This document shows, in pieces, positions 1-8,372 of a DNA stretch of 64,000 nt. The position numbers were made by a program, and so were the translations under genes. The number at the start of each line of letters is the position of its first letter. The first letter of the stretch is position 1. The notes below the pieces were generated by a model. That model was given only the letters and a program-made list of their open reading frames with translations, did no database searches and was not told the origin of the DNA. The DNA comes from Blastocladiella emersonii ATCC 22665. Its lineage: Eukaryota > Blastocladiomycota > Blastocladiomycetes > Blastocladiales > Blastocladiaceae. The stretch covers positions 1,550,001 through 1,614,000 of the forward strand of contig JANHCV010000008.1 in NCBI GenBank assembly GCA_025594325.1, read 5' to 3'.

Positions 1-506
1 TCGCTTCCGCCGCGCTTTCCGCGCCACATCTTGACTACGGCGCCAAGGTGCAGGCCGTGCAAGACGTGTTGCGCGGCAGCAACGGCGAGCGGACCGTCGT
101 TTGGTGTCAGTCTCCGGTCCTCGCAGCGCTCATCTCGCGCGCGATCGCCACGACCACTGACCTGCCCTTCATTGACAGTTTCCCGCCAATCCTCGCCGTG
201 GCGGAGCGCGCCATGACCGAGTTCAACGAAGGAATGCACCCAGAGCCCCGCGCAATCATCCTGCCGCTTCCCGACGACGTGCGGGCAGCTGTCAGTGCGC
301 GACTCTTCCCCAACCGACTCAACATGCTGTTCGTGCATCCAGTTGTCGGCAGTTCCGAGTCCGAGACGCTCCAGCTCGTCTACCGGGCGTTGCGCATCGC
401 AAAGGACGATAACGTCGCTGTCCGGTGGCTCGTGGCCAAGGGTACAGTTGAGGAGAGCCTGATACGCCCGATCGTGGCCAAGTTCCGGTTCGGGTTGCCG
501 GAGTAA
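1..506 (+). CDS. SNF2-type helicase/translocase, C-terminal end (partial)
   Basis: The frame is open from base 3 and ends at a TAA at 504-506; its beginning lies outside the window. About 167 residues are visible. They read like the second RecA-like lobe of SNF2 proteins: a KVQAVQDVL helix, then a strand ending VVWCQS (motif IV-like), then near the end an RALRI...NVAVRWLVAKGTVEE segment. This matches the 'R-x-hydrophobic-x-Q...V-x-V-x-R-hydrophobic-V-x-KGT-hydrophobic-EE' signature of SNF2/RAD5/SHPRH-type proteins. The usual HRIGQ core is degenerate here (YRALRIAK), so an active motif VI is not obvious. Known role of the family: ATP-driven DNA translocation in chromatin remodelling or repair. 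The family call is fairly secure; the subfamily is not. Confidence 0.6.
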   Translation, partial: ASAALSAPHLDYGAKVQAVQDVLRGSNGERTVVWCQSPVLAALISRAIATTTDLPFIDSFPPILAVAERAMTEFNEGMHPEPRAIILPLPDDVRAAVSARLFPNRLNMLFVHPVVGSSESETLQLVYRALRIAKDDNVAVRWLVAKGTVEESLIRPIVAKFRFGLPE

Positions 507-594
507 AGCCTTTATCTATCCGTACAACTTGTATAAACATCGCTTTGCTTTCTGCCCGCAATACTTGCCTGAGGAACACAGAAGCACGCTTTCG

Positions 595-616
595 ACGCGT
601 TCCGATATCATGTGAC
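595..616 (+). promoter_or_regulatory. ACGCGT + CATGTG module upstream of LRR gene A
   Basis: ACGCGT at 595-600 is followed by CATGTGAC at 609-616, about 90 bp upstream of the LRR gene A reading frame. The same pair recurs upstream of other genes in this window. A regulatory role is inferred from recurrence only. Confidence 0.4.
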
Positions 617-702
617 AGGCGTGAGACGAATGCCGCCACAACTCGGACGCCGCGGCCGCCAAGCAGCCTTCCCTCCACCACTCTGAACACTACGGAAGCA
701 CA

Positions 703-2432
703 TGCAACTTACCGCAACTTGAACTTGCCGCACATTGTCGAGCGTGTCCTGCGTTATGCTGTCCAGGTGCACGACAACCCAAACGACATGGTCGGACTCG
801 CGCAGTACGCGCGCGTCATGAAGCACGCGGACATCCCGTCCGTCATCCGCGCCATCTTGCTCCGATGCCCGCTGCTTTCCATGGACGAGGCGAGCAAACG
901 CGGGAAACTTGCTGCACTGGACTTGTGGCGCGAATCGCGATTGCCCTTGAACTACACGGTCGAGGCGTTGCTGGGCGCTGGTCGCGCGCTGAAATACCAG
1001 GTGCTGGACTGGTGGCGCGACTCGGAGCTTCCAATCCAGGGACTATTGGACTCGATGGATGGTAACGACGGTGCGTCTGAGGTTGTGGTTGGCGTGATCG
1101 GAGCTCGCGTAGTCTCTGAAAGGGGGAGGGTTCGTTAGATTCTCGCTACGGCCGAGTCGATTGATGATGGTGCTAACTGTAAATTTAGGCTTGGCTGCGC
1201 AACCTGGAGCCGGGTGACGCACAAGTCGTACAAATCGCATCCAGTATCTCCCACGGCAAGTGCAACACTGTTAATTTAGCTGCCGGACGACTCACCCGAT
1301 ACGGGATCAATACCCTGAATTGTGCGCTGGCGAGCGACCGCCAGGAGGTTGAATCTCTGTACTTCGGCCAGTGCAACATGACCGTCGATATTGCCCGGTC
1401 CCTCGCCCTTCCGTCAACGGTGACCTCGATTACCTTCGAAAGTATGCGCCACGACGTTCCGCGCGCTGCCTCGCCCACCGCCACACTCTCCCGCCCGGTT
1501 CCCCGTTTCCTGATTCGGTGACATTCCTACACTTCGAGCATTCCTGGGTCGACCCACGGTGTGACGCGGCGTTGGGTAGTCTCTTCCCGGTGCGTCTCAA
1601 GCGTCTCAACATGTTCAGCTATGACCTCAGTCTGCTTGACGCCTCGACCACGTTCTTTACTTACCTTCCCTCGACGCTCAAGTCTCTCAATTTCGATCAA
1701 ACCTGCTTTCGGCCTTCGAATTTGGCTGACTCGGCGATGCCAACCCCCGCTTTTACGGCGCTCTTGCGCTCACTTCCGCGCTCCTTGGAAGGACTACGTC
1801 TCGACGCGTACATGCTGACTGCCGCGGACATTCAAGTTCTTGCACTAAAGCTCCCTAGCTCGCTTGCAGAGCTCGATCTCTCAGGCAATAAGTTCAACGG
1901 AGCCATGTCAGCCCTTGATCTGCCTCCAAAGCTACGTGTTCTCAAACTCGCGTCATGTTCTCTCTCTGATTCTGATCTCGGGATGCTTGCAAGCGACGTG
2001 CCGCGGCACCTGCAGACTCTCTGGTTGGTCGACAGCGCGTCCACCGACATACAGACCCTGGAAGACGCACCCGGCCGCCGTGCGCTTGTTCGGGCCGTCA
2101 CGGCGCTTCGCAAACTCGAGGTGTTGGCGCTTGGTGGGCTGGGTCTTTCCGACGCTGATCTAGCTGTCATGCTCGAGCGGCCCTTACCAGTCAACTTACG
2201 CGCTCTTGTTTTGGACGGTAATCAGATCACGGACGCGAGCCGTGGCCTGCTGCTCGGACTCGCACCAGAAGTTCCGGCGGCCGCCGAGCTCAAACTGTCA
2301 GTCGGCGGCACGTTCCTTGCGCACCAGCCCGCGGACGCGCTCAATGGATGCAAACGAGTAAAAGTGTACGCATCGTGGAAAGCACTGCGGCACGGGATGA
2401 TAAAGGACAAACTGCTCGAGGTCGTTAAATAA
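703..2432 (+). pseudogene. LRR protein gene A with ankyrin-like N-terminus, frame-broken
   Basis: The 5' part (about 710-1080) encodes NLPHIVERVL, an F-box-like first helix, then a degenerate ankyrin-like stretch with LWRESRLPLNY and LDWWRDSELP. It closely resembles the N-terminus of the LRR gene at 52694-54479. The 3' part (about 1190-2432) encodes leucine-rich repeats such as LPSSLAELDLSGNKF and LRALVLDGNQITDAS, ending in a TAA at 2430. An intron probably ends at the AG near 1188. The repeats start in one frame (to about 1440) and continue in another (from about 1500) with no splice signals between them. The obvious ATG at 702 hits a stop after six codons. I read this as a damaged gene or a locus with assembly indels. 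Function unknown; such LRR proteins are usually protein-binding scaffolds. Confidence 0.55.
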
Positions 2433-2479
2433 TATAGAAATGCGCAGGTTGTACATGACGCTACTCTTGATCTATGCAT

Positions 2480-2990
2480 TTGCCCCCACCACAGCACCAA
2501 GGTTTGGGCCGTAATCAAGGTGCTGCACAGCGAGGTCGGCGAGCGGACCGTCATTTAATGTCCGTGCCGGGCTCATTGCGCATACGATTCAGTCTCAACC
2601 AAACATGATGTTCGTCGACCTTGACCCGTTGGAAATCGATGCAATGCGGTACTTGCCGCAAGGGCGCGCTCAAAGTTCATGGTGCTGGAGGTGTGTGCGC
2701 TATGACTTTCCGACACGGACTTGGTTCCTTACTCGAATCACCGTTGCCGTCCAAACGACACGCGCTCATCCTGACCGGCAACCTGATCACAAACGCGAGC
2801 GTGCCCTACTGCTTGGACTTGCGCCAGCGGACCCAGCGACCACAAGGTTCAACGTGTCCGCGGATAGCATGTTAGCTTCAGGTCGGTCCATGGATTCGCT
2901 CAAGGAAGCCAATGGGCTGGAAGTATACGGTTGATGAGAGGCCTTGCCGTACGACGTTCTGATGAAGGAACTTGACGACGAGTAAGGAAA
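2480..2990 (+). pseudogene. Decayed duplicate: SNF2 fragment plus LRR 3' end
   Basis: Bases about 2490-2600 resemble bases 35-150 of the SNF2 gene, including the shared 14-mer GGCGAGCGGACCGT. Bases about 2755-2985 resemble the 3' end of LRR gene A: LILTGNLITNAS against LVLDGNQITDAS, and LLGLAPADPA against LLGLAPEVPA. The two LRR pieces lie in different frames. This is a small scrambled duplication of the sequence just upstream, not a working gene. Confidence 0.55.
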
Positions 2991-3576
2991 TACAGTCGCT
3001 TGATCCGTATATCATTCGTGCGCGGTGTATTTCAAGGTGGTTGACCGCGACGACGGTAAGGGGGTATAGCGCACCATCGATTTGCGAACAGATACTTCGA
3101 CTCAGGGGCAGAGTGCGGCGTGTGAGACGCGACGGGAAAACATGTGACGCGGGCGGTTGAGACAGGTCACGGACGTGGCCGGGCGCTCCCTCTTCGAGGC
3201 GGGCTTCCGCCCATTAATGAATCGGATGGATAACGCCACTTGCTGCAAACGATTCATGACGGCCCATGCGAGGTCCCCCTGTCGTCGCTTCCGCCTCGCA
3301 GAGTTAGCCGAGCATGAGGTCCGCGAACCGTGTCAGCGCGTAACGCTTCTGTCGCCGCTAGCTTTTCATGCACACCGCCACGATGACCGTGTGCCTTTGT
3401 GCAGCGACGGTTTGCTGGACAGTGCTTCCCGTGCGTGCTTGGCGAGCGTGGGGCAGCACTCCGCGACTTGTGGAGCAGTTCGACAATCGAGTTCGCAGCT
3501 TCACGAAAATGAGGTGGAATGAATGCGCAACGCGCATAACTGTATTGGGAAGAATGATTTTGCAAAGCGAACGAGC
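2991..3576. other. Intergenic, no gene recognised
   Basis: Short open frames occur on both strands, but none has a recognisable domain, consistent composition or a homolog elsewhere in the window. It ends at the outer edge of the inverted-repeat arm. Confidence 0.4.
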
Positions 3577-3609
3577 GGGTGGGTATGAACAGAGCGACAG
3601 CGAGAGCGA

Positions 3610-4503
3610 CTAGCAGAGGCCGCTGAAGTCGGTCGAGCAATCCGGAACGTGCCACGCAGACGACGCCTCGTGCGTTGGGACGGGCACAGCGACCGTCGCC
3701 GAGTGATCCCAGCCCTGCGCGAAGGCGTCGTGCGACTGCGACTGCGACTGGAACTGCGCCGTGTGGTCGGCGGTCGTGCCCTGGGCCTGGAACTGCGTGG
3801 CCGACCACAGGTCGTCGTGTGGGGCGGCGGCCTGGTGCACGAACGTGTCGGACGTGACCTGGCCCTGCGACGAGCTGCCGGCGCCGAGCTGCCACTGGTC
3901 CGCGTGCAGCGTGTCGACCACGTCGACCTGGTGGTTGGCCGTCGTCCAGTGGATCTGCGACACGTCGTGCCCGTTGCTTGAGACGACCTGGGTCTGTGCC
4001 CAGCCGGCGTCGCCCGCGGCCGACTGCCACTGGCCCGTCGTCGCTCCCGCGGCGTGGTCGGCACCGCCGACCGTGGTGTGGACGGTGGTCGACTGCGCGC
4101 CCGCGCCGACGCCGCCCGTCTGCGCCTGGACCGCCGTCGTTCCCGTAGTGACGCCGGGCGTCGCGTAGACGGCCGTGTGGCCGCCGGCGGACACGACGTT
4201 GACGACGTCGCCGGCCTGGTGGATGTTGACGCCCGACGCGTCGTTGGCCTGGATGATGTTGTTCTGGACCGTGAAGCCGTGCGGCACGGGGCCCGTCAGG
4301 TCCGTGACGTTGACGAGCAGCAGCGACTGGTCAATGTCGGCGCCCGACGCCGCGTTGTGCACGATGATGTTGTTCTGGACGAGTCCCGTGGCCGTGCCGG
4401 CGTCGACGTGCGCCGACGTGAAGGAGCCGACGGCCGCGTCCTGCGAGATGTGCATGCCGCTGGCGTCCTGCGAGACGATGAAGTTGTGCTGGATGACGCT
4501 CAT
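3610..4503 (-). CDS. QNNI-repeat protein, left copy
   Basis: A 297-residue protein identical to the product of 22928-23821. The start is the ATG of MSVIQHNFIV, which is the start shared with the paralog at 15977; an upstream in-frame extension has no support. Three ~18-residue motifs of the form Q-N/H-N-x-I...A-S-G-x-x-I-x-Q lie at residues about 3-21, 42-59 and 79-96, spaced 37-39 residues apart. The spacing suggests beta-solenoid rungs or amyloid-like strands. The remainder is low complexity, rich in T, Q, S, H and A, and ends with a conserved DCST motif. No signal peptide or membrane segment is visible. I do not recognise the family and assign no function. Confidence 0.75.
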   Translation of the reverse strand: MSVIQHNFIVSQDASGMHISQDAAVGSFTSAHVDAGTATGLVQNNIIVHNAASGADIDQSLLLVNVTDLTGPVPHGFTVQNNIIQANDASGVNIHQAGDVVNVVSAGGHTAVYATPGVTTGTTAVQAQTGGVGAGAQSTTVHTTVGGADHAAGATTGQWQSAAGDAGWAQTQVVSSNGHDVSQIHWTTANHQVDVVDTLHADQWQLGAGSSSQGQVTSDTFVHQAAAPHDDLWSATQFQAQGTTADHTAQFQSQSQSHDAFAQGWDHSATVAVPVPTHEASSAWHVPDCSTDFSGLC

Positions 4504-5167
4504 TTCGTTGCGAGTGTGTGTGCAATATGCTTCGTGTTGCTGTTGGTGGTGAGAGCGAGAGCAGAAGGGGGACGCGCGGTTTATGTACGGTCGGCCGCCG
4601 CTTACGCCTATAAATGGACAGCGAAAAGGCTGAAACGCGTTCGGAGCACTAGCAACCTTTGCGGTAACGCGAAACGGTCCGCTGCGGCGCACACCCGTCG
4701 TCTCCCAGACAGCACCGCGAGCCGTTGCAACTGATGCAGCGGCACCACTCATGTCGTGTGGAGCGGTACCAGATCATCGGGAGAGAGCGTGGGAAGCGCG
4801 ACGCGTTCGAGCGACCGTCGGCCTTGTTCCCGATCCGGGCGTCAACGCGCGCGTTGGGTTGCGCGGAGTTGCGCCGAGACGCCGTGGCCGAGAGGGGCAG
4901 GTCGAGTCGCCCTTGGCCGCGGAGGTCGGGACAGGCGAGTGAGCGCGAAGGGGGCAAGCCACACGAGGAGCGCCGACCGGCCGATCGGGCCGTCATGGTG
5001 CGGTGGGAAGTGACGTGAGTGGCGCAACACGTCGCTCCGCCATGGCGACTTTGTCGAAGGGAATGCAACAAGTCGCTGCCGCCTTGACCGACCGAAGGCG
5101 ACCGGGAAAAGTGTCGCGCGCCTATATATCCCGCCTGACCGCCCATCAGTTGTGCAGCAGCACGAGA

Positions 5168-5240
5168 GGGCATATAGCGGAGTGGATACCGCGTCAGTTT
5201 CCGGCACTGAAGGACCCAGGTTCGAACCCTGGTATGCTCG
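5168..5240 (+). tRNA. tRNA-Arg (anticodon CCG), left copy
   Basis: A complete 73-nt cloverleaf. The acceptor stem is GGGCATA/TATGCTC with one G-U pair, and the discriminator is G. The D arm is GCGG/CCGC with GG in the loop. The anticodon stem is TCAGT/ACTGA with loop TTCCGGC, placing CCG at 34-36. The T arm is CCAGG-TTCGAAC-CCTGG. No intron. It would read CGG codons, which suits this GC-rich genome. The mirror copy is at 22191-22263. Confidence 0.92.
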
Positions 5241-5246
5241 TTTTTT
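5241..5246 (+). terminator. Pol III T-run after tRNA-Arg
   Basis: Six T residues follow the tRNA directly, as expected for RNA polymerase III termination. Confidence 0.8.
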
Positions 5247-5459
5247 GCCGCCCGGATCACCGCGTCGGTTACCCCACGCGCCTCCTTTTGTCGCGACGCG
5301 TTTTACCGAGCTACTGCGCTCGTCGAACTTGATGCGCACAGCCAATCAAGCAGCAGTGCGTTCGTCGACGCGTCTCGACGAGCACCGCCGCGGCTGATCA
5401 AGTCCATTGGCCTTTGCTTTGACTCGGCTAGAGCACGTCGGGTCTACCATCATCTCTCG

Positions 5460-5860
5460 ATGTCGCGCGGTGCACTCGGTATGTACGCGACTTTTTTGGC
5501 TTCGAATTTCATGCCGCGCGCTCGCCAAGCTTGCTCAAATCGGTCCGCGCGCTTGACATCGCCAAAGGATGCTTTCGCGGCGTCGAGCAACAGTCTCGCC
5601 CAAACGACGCGGTTCTCGTGCAAGCTGCGCGAACTGAAACTCGACGCGACCAAGACCACGACGCGAGGCGCCATTACTGTAATCGGCGCTCTCTTCTCGC
5701 TGCCACGCTCGACTTTCTAGGCCTCCCGGCCAAACTGATTGGATGTGATGAGCTCAGTGCGCTGGCTCGAGGCAGCTGCGCTTGTGCCGCGTCAACCTCG
5801 CCCGCCGGACAACAACAACACTGCCATGGCCAAGTTGGCTACAATTTGATGCGCGCGCCT
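5460..5860 (+). pseudogene. LRR gene relic next to left arm
   Basis: Encodes RELKLDATKTTTRGAITVI in one frame, and related pieces in other frames. It aligns with HELKLDATKASSRGATTVI in the relic at 21459-21977 on the other side of the inverted duplication. Both lie immediately inside the near-identical arms. It is too short and frame-broken to be functional. It is evidence that the inverted duplication originally extended beyond the identical arms. Confidence 0.55.
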
Positions 5861-5917
5861 TCGAAGTGTGCATAACCAGCCGTGTATTACTCGTGAAACC
5901 GCAAACATATTGATTGC

Positions 5918-7615
5918 TCATAGGACCACATGTCCTGCCGTAAGCACAATCAAACAGGTGAGCGAATCGGGCGCAGCAGCTTGAATAGCAGCATGACCTG
6001 CGCACGTCACGCGATCGTCTGTCAGGACCAGGCTTTTGAGAGTGCCTGGAAGATGCTGTGCCAGAACGTAGGCACCAGCGTCCGTGATCTCGTTGGTGCC
6101 CAGACGCAACTCGCTCAGAGATGATGGAAGCGCTGGAGCGAGCGCGACAACGCCCGCGTCCCCAAGGTTGGTTGACGATAGATCCAGATGATGGAGATGG
6201 GGTGGCATGTTTGATGCAAGAAGTTCCGCGCCAGCTGGTCCGAGATCGGACGCAGTTAGGTCGAGATATGTGAGAGAGCGCGGCAGCGCTGAGAACAGGT
6301 TCAGTATATCCGACCGTGAGAAGCGGCAGCCACCCGCAGTCAGATACTCGAGACTGTCAGGAAGTGCGCGCGCGAGTGCTGCAGCCACACCGGTGCTAGC
6401 GGATTGAAAGTGAAGAAACTTGAGCACGCGAAGTGAGGATCGCGGCGAATCACCCAGCGTGCTGACCAATTGGTTTGTCAAAACGGTCCCCGAGATCACG
6501 ATACTCTGAAGTTGCGCAGGAAGGACGGCGACTGGCGGCGGATCCGGGGAAGCGGAGAGTTCCGATGAGCTGGAAGTGAGGGTGGCCTGGCTGCTCGCGC
6601 CGCCAGTAATGTGGCCAATTGTAAGACTCTGAAGCGAGGCAGGAAGATGACACACAATTGCTGCAAATCCGGTCTCGGTGAGATGGTTGCCGGTTAGGTT
6701 AAGCTGCTTAAGGGACGACGGAAGAGCGCGAACAACGTCAAGGGTAGCGCGATCGTCAAGCGAGCAGAGCGCAATCAGTAGGGAGCTAAGTGAGACGGGG
6801 ATGGTACGAAAGAGGTGAGGTACGGCGGCAGACAGCTTGGCCTCGGAAATGGTGAGCGATTCAAGCCCCAGCGGCCAGTTCATGGCGGTCGTAGGCGAAG
6901 GCGGCGAGTTAGACAAGCCGCCGAGCCAGAGTCCTCCAAGGCTTATAGAGCGCAACGACGCGGGGAGCCGAAGCGCCAGCACTCGAGGAACGTTAAGCGT
7001 GCAGCCGTGAAACAATATTGATTTGAGCGCCTGCGTGGGGCTCGCCATGGCTGCGTTGAGCATGTGAACTCCGGCCAACGAAATGGGAAACGCATCGATG
7101 TGAAACTGATCCACAGTGCCAGTCGCAACCTTGGCGCACCAATCGTCGAGGCCCTCGTCAACTGCCAGCGGGCGATCTTGATCGTCGTCGGCCATGGGAT
7201 AGAGACCGAGAGCAACATCAACATCCCAATGGTAATGAGCCCTGTCCAACCAAGACCTAACATTGCTGGGGTACCGTGCGCCGGACGCGCGCCACCACTC
7301 GAGGATCTCAAGGTTCTGTGCTTCGACGGCTGCACCGAGTGCATCGGTCGAGCAAGCGAGAGGGAGACCGAGCGCCGCCCAGCGGTTGAGCACGGGCATA
7401 CTCCCACGCGCGGTTGCCGCATCTAGTGAGAACTTTGGTACGCGCTGCAAGAGAGTCCGTTCGACGCTTGGGATGAGAGCTCGAGGCAGCACACGGGCGT
7501 ACTGCAGGAGCGGTTCTACGTCGTCAACGGGTCCGCTCTCGTCAAGGTGACGCTCAAGCGCGAAGACGAGGATCCGCTCGATGATGGATGGGACATGAAT
7601 AGCCTCGAACGTCAT
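5918..7615 (-). CDS. LRR protein B (565 aa)
   Basis: A single intact exon. It starts MTFEAIHVPSIIERILVF, an F-box-like helix shared with genes C and D. Residues about 45-125 form a degenerate ankyrin-like region (VPKFSLDAATARG, LNRWAALGLPLACS, LEILEWWRASG). From about residue 190 onward come many leucine-rich repeats of the RNI type, for example LPSSLKQLNLTGNHLTETGF and LPSSLSELRLGTNEITDAG. No signal peptide or membrane helix, so probably intracellular. It is the mirror partner of gene D (19777-21465), clearly homologous but diverged. The start is supported by paralogy and by a conserved upstream module at 7731-7751. Probably a binding or adaptor protein; the partner is unknown. Confidence 0.85.
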   Translation of the reverse strand: MTFEAIHVPSIIERILVFALERHLDESGPVDDVEPLLQYARVLPRALIPSVERTLLQRVPKFSLDAATARGSMPVLNRWAALGLPLACSTDALGAAVEAQNLEILEWWRASGARYPSNVRSWLDRAHYHWDVDVALGLYPMADDDQDRPLAVDEGLDDWCAKVATGTVDQFHIDAFPISLAGVHMLNAAMASPTQALKSILFHGCTLNVPRVLALRLPASLRSISLGGLWLGGLSNSPPSPTTAMNWPLGLESLTISEAKLSAAVPHLFRTIPVSLSSLLIALCSLDDRATLDVVRALPSSLKQLNLTGNHLTETGFAAIVCHLPASLQSLTIGHITGGASSQATLTSSSSELSASPDPPPVAVLPAQLQSIVISGTVLTNQLVSTLGDSPRSSLRVLKFLHFQSASTGVAAALARALPDSLEYLTAGGCRFSRSDILNLFSALPRSLTYLDLTASDLGPAGAELLASNMPPHLHHLDLSSTNLGDAGVVALAPALPSSLSELRLGTNEITDAGAYVLAQHLPGTLKSLVLTDDRVTCAGHAAIQAAAPDSLTCLIVLTAGHVVL

Positions 7616-7730
7616 GTTGCATCAAGTTCACATGCGGTTGCGCCGGGTGTTGGCGAGGTACGAGGTTGGAGCCGAGAGCGTGAGCGTGACCATCGCCCGC
7701 GGGCGCACCACTTCAAACGCGACCGCGCGT

Positions 7731-7751
7731 CACATGATTGATTGACGCGTC
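7731..7751 (-). promoter_or_regulatory. CACATG + GACGCGTC module upstream of LRR gene B
   Basis: CACATG (7731-7736) and GACGCGTC (7744-7751), about 115-135 bp upstream of the start codon. The same CACATGATTGAT-x-GACGCGTC arrangement precedes LRR genes C and D. Regulatory function inferred. Confidence 0.5.
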
Positions 7752-7759
7752 TCATACGA

Positions 7760-8372
7760 TGACGACGACGGGACCGCAGACCAACTTTATTCCCGAGATG
7801 TGCCGGTTAGCAAAAAAAAATCAAACCAATGAGCAACATTTTGGGCGTGTATCGCGCGAGCCCTTGTGTCGACTACCGTGCGCCAACACGTTGCCGCCCT
7901 CTTGTTCGACCACTGCGACCCTTGCACAAACGCATTCCACACATGCTGCAGCTATTGGATTCGGTTGCGTGAGCATTCTAATAACCACTCTCGCAGCGTC
8001 GCCAAACGTGGAGCCTATCGTGCGCCAGCGTGGCTCTCGCCCCAGCTCCGCGAGCGCCGCGACCAAACGTGCTCGCCGTCCTGCCTGCCACCTTCGAGTA
8101 ACCAGGACTCGCAACCAACTTGCTGGTCTTGTCGCGCTCGTTCGAGACAGGTTACTCCCACTGACGACGATCCAATCCATTTCGTCCTCCCACTGCAGCC
8201 GCGACCGCCAACACGCGTCGCTGACACGATCCTCACGTTTTAAACACTCGACTGACTTGGCGTTGTGCTGCACCGTCTACCATCATAGTGGGATAGGAAA
8301 AAGCATGCAATTTGATTATCAATGTGATTGGGATCGAACACAGACGCGGCCGCAGTGACTTGACGCGGAACC
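7760..8372. other. Intergenic, no gene recognised
   Basis: Lies between the promoter of LRR gene B and the 3' end of LRR gene C. Open frames of up to ~200 codons exist on both strands, but they have arginine/serine-rich shadow composition and no domain. Confidence 0.4.

Larger units (their letters stand above)
3577..5373. repeat. Left arm of ~1.8-kb near-perfect inverted repeat
   Basis: Reverse-complement identical to 22058-23854 apart from one base seen near the outer edge (23843). Coordinates mirror exactly (position sum 27431) across the whole arm, so there are no net indels. It holds a QNNI-repeat gene, its promoter and a tRNA-Arg. Identity stops abruptly at both ends. The inner stop falls within a GACGCGTC motif (5367-5374). 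Confidence 0.93.

Noticed and set aside
4054-4734. Long arginine/valine/aspartate-rich frame opposite the QNNI gene (also 22697-23377)
   Set aside because: Antisense shadow of the GC-rich QNNI coding sequence. It is present in both arms only because the arms are identical.
4649-5345. Frames of 160-200 codons covering the arm non-coding DNA and the tRNA
   Set aside because: They run through the tRNA gene and its flanks, have shadow-like composition and no paralog outside the arms.
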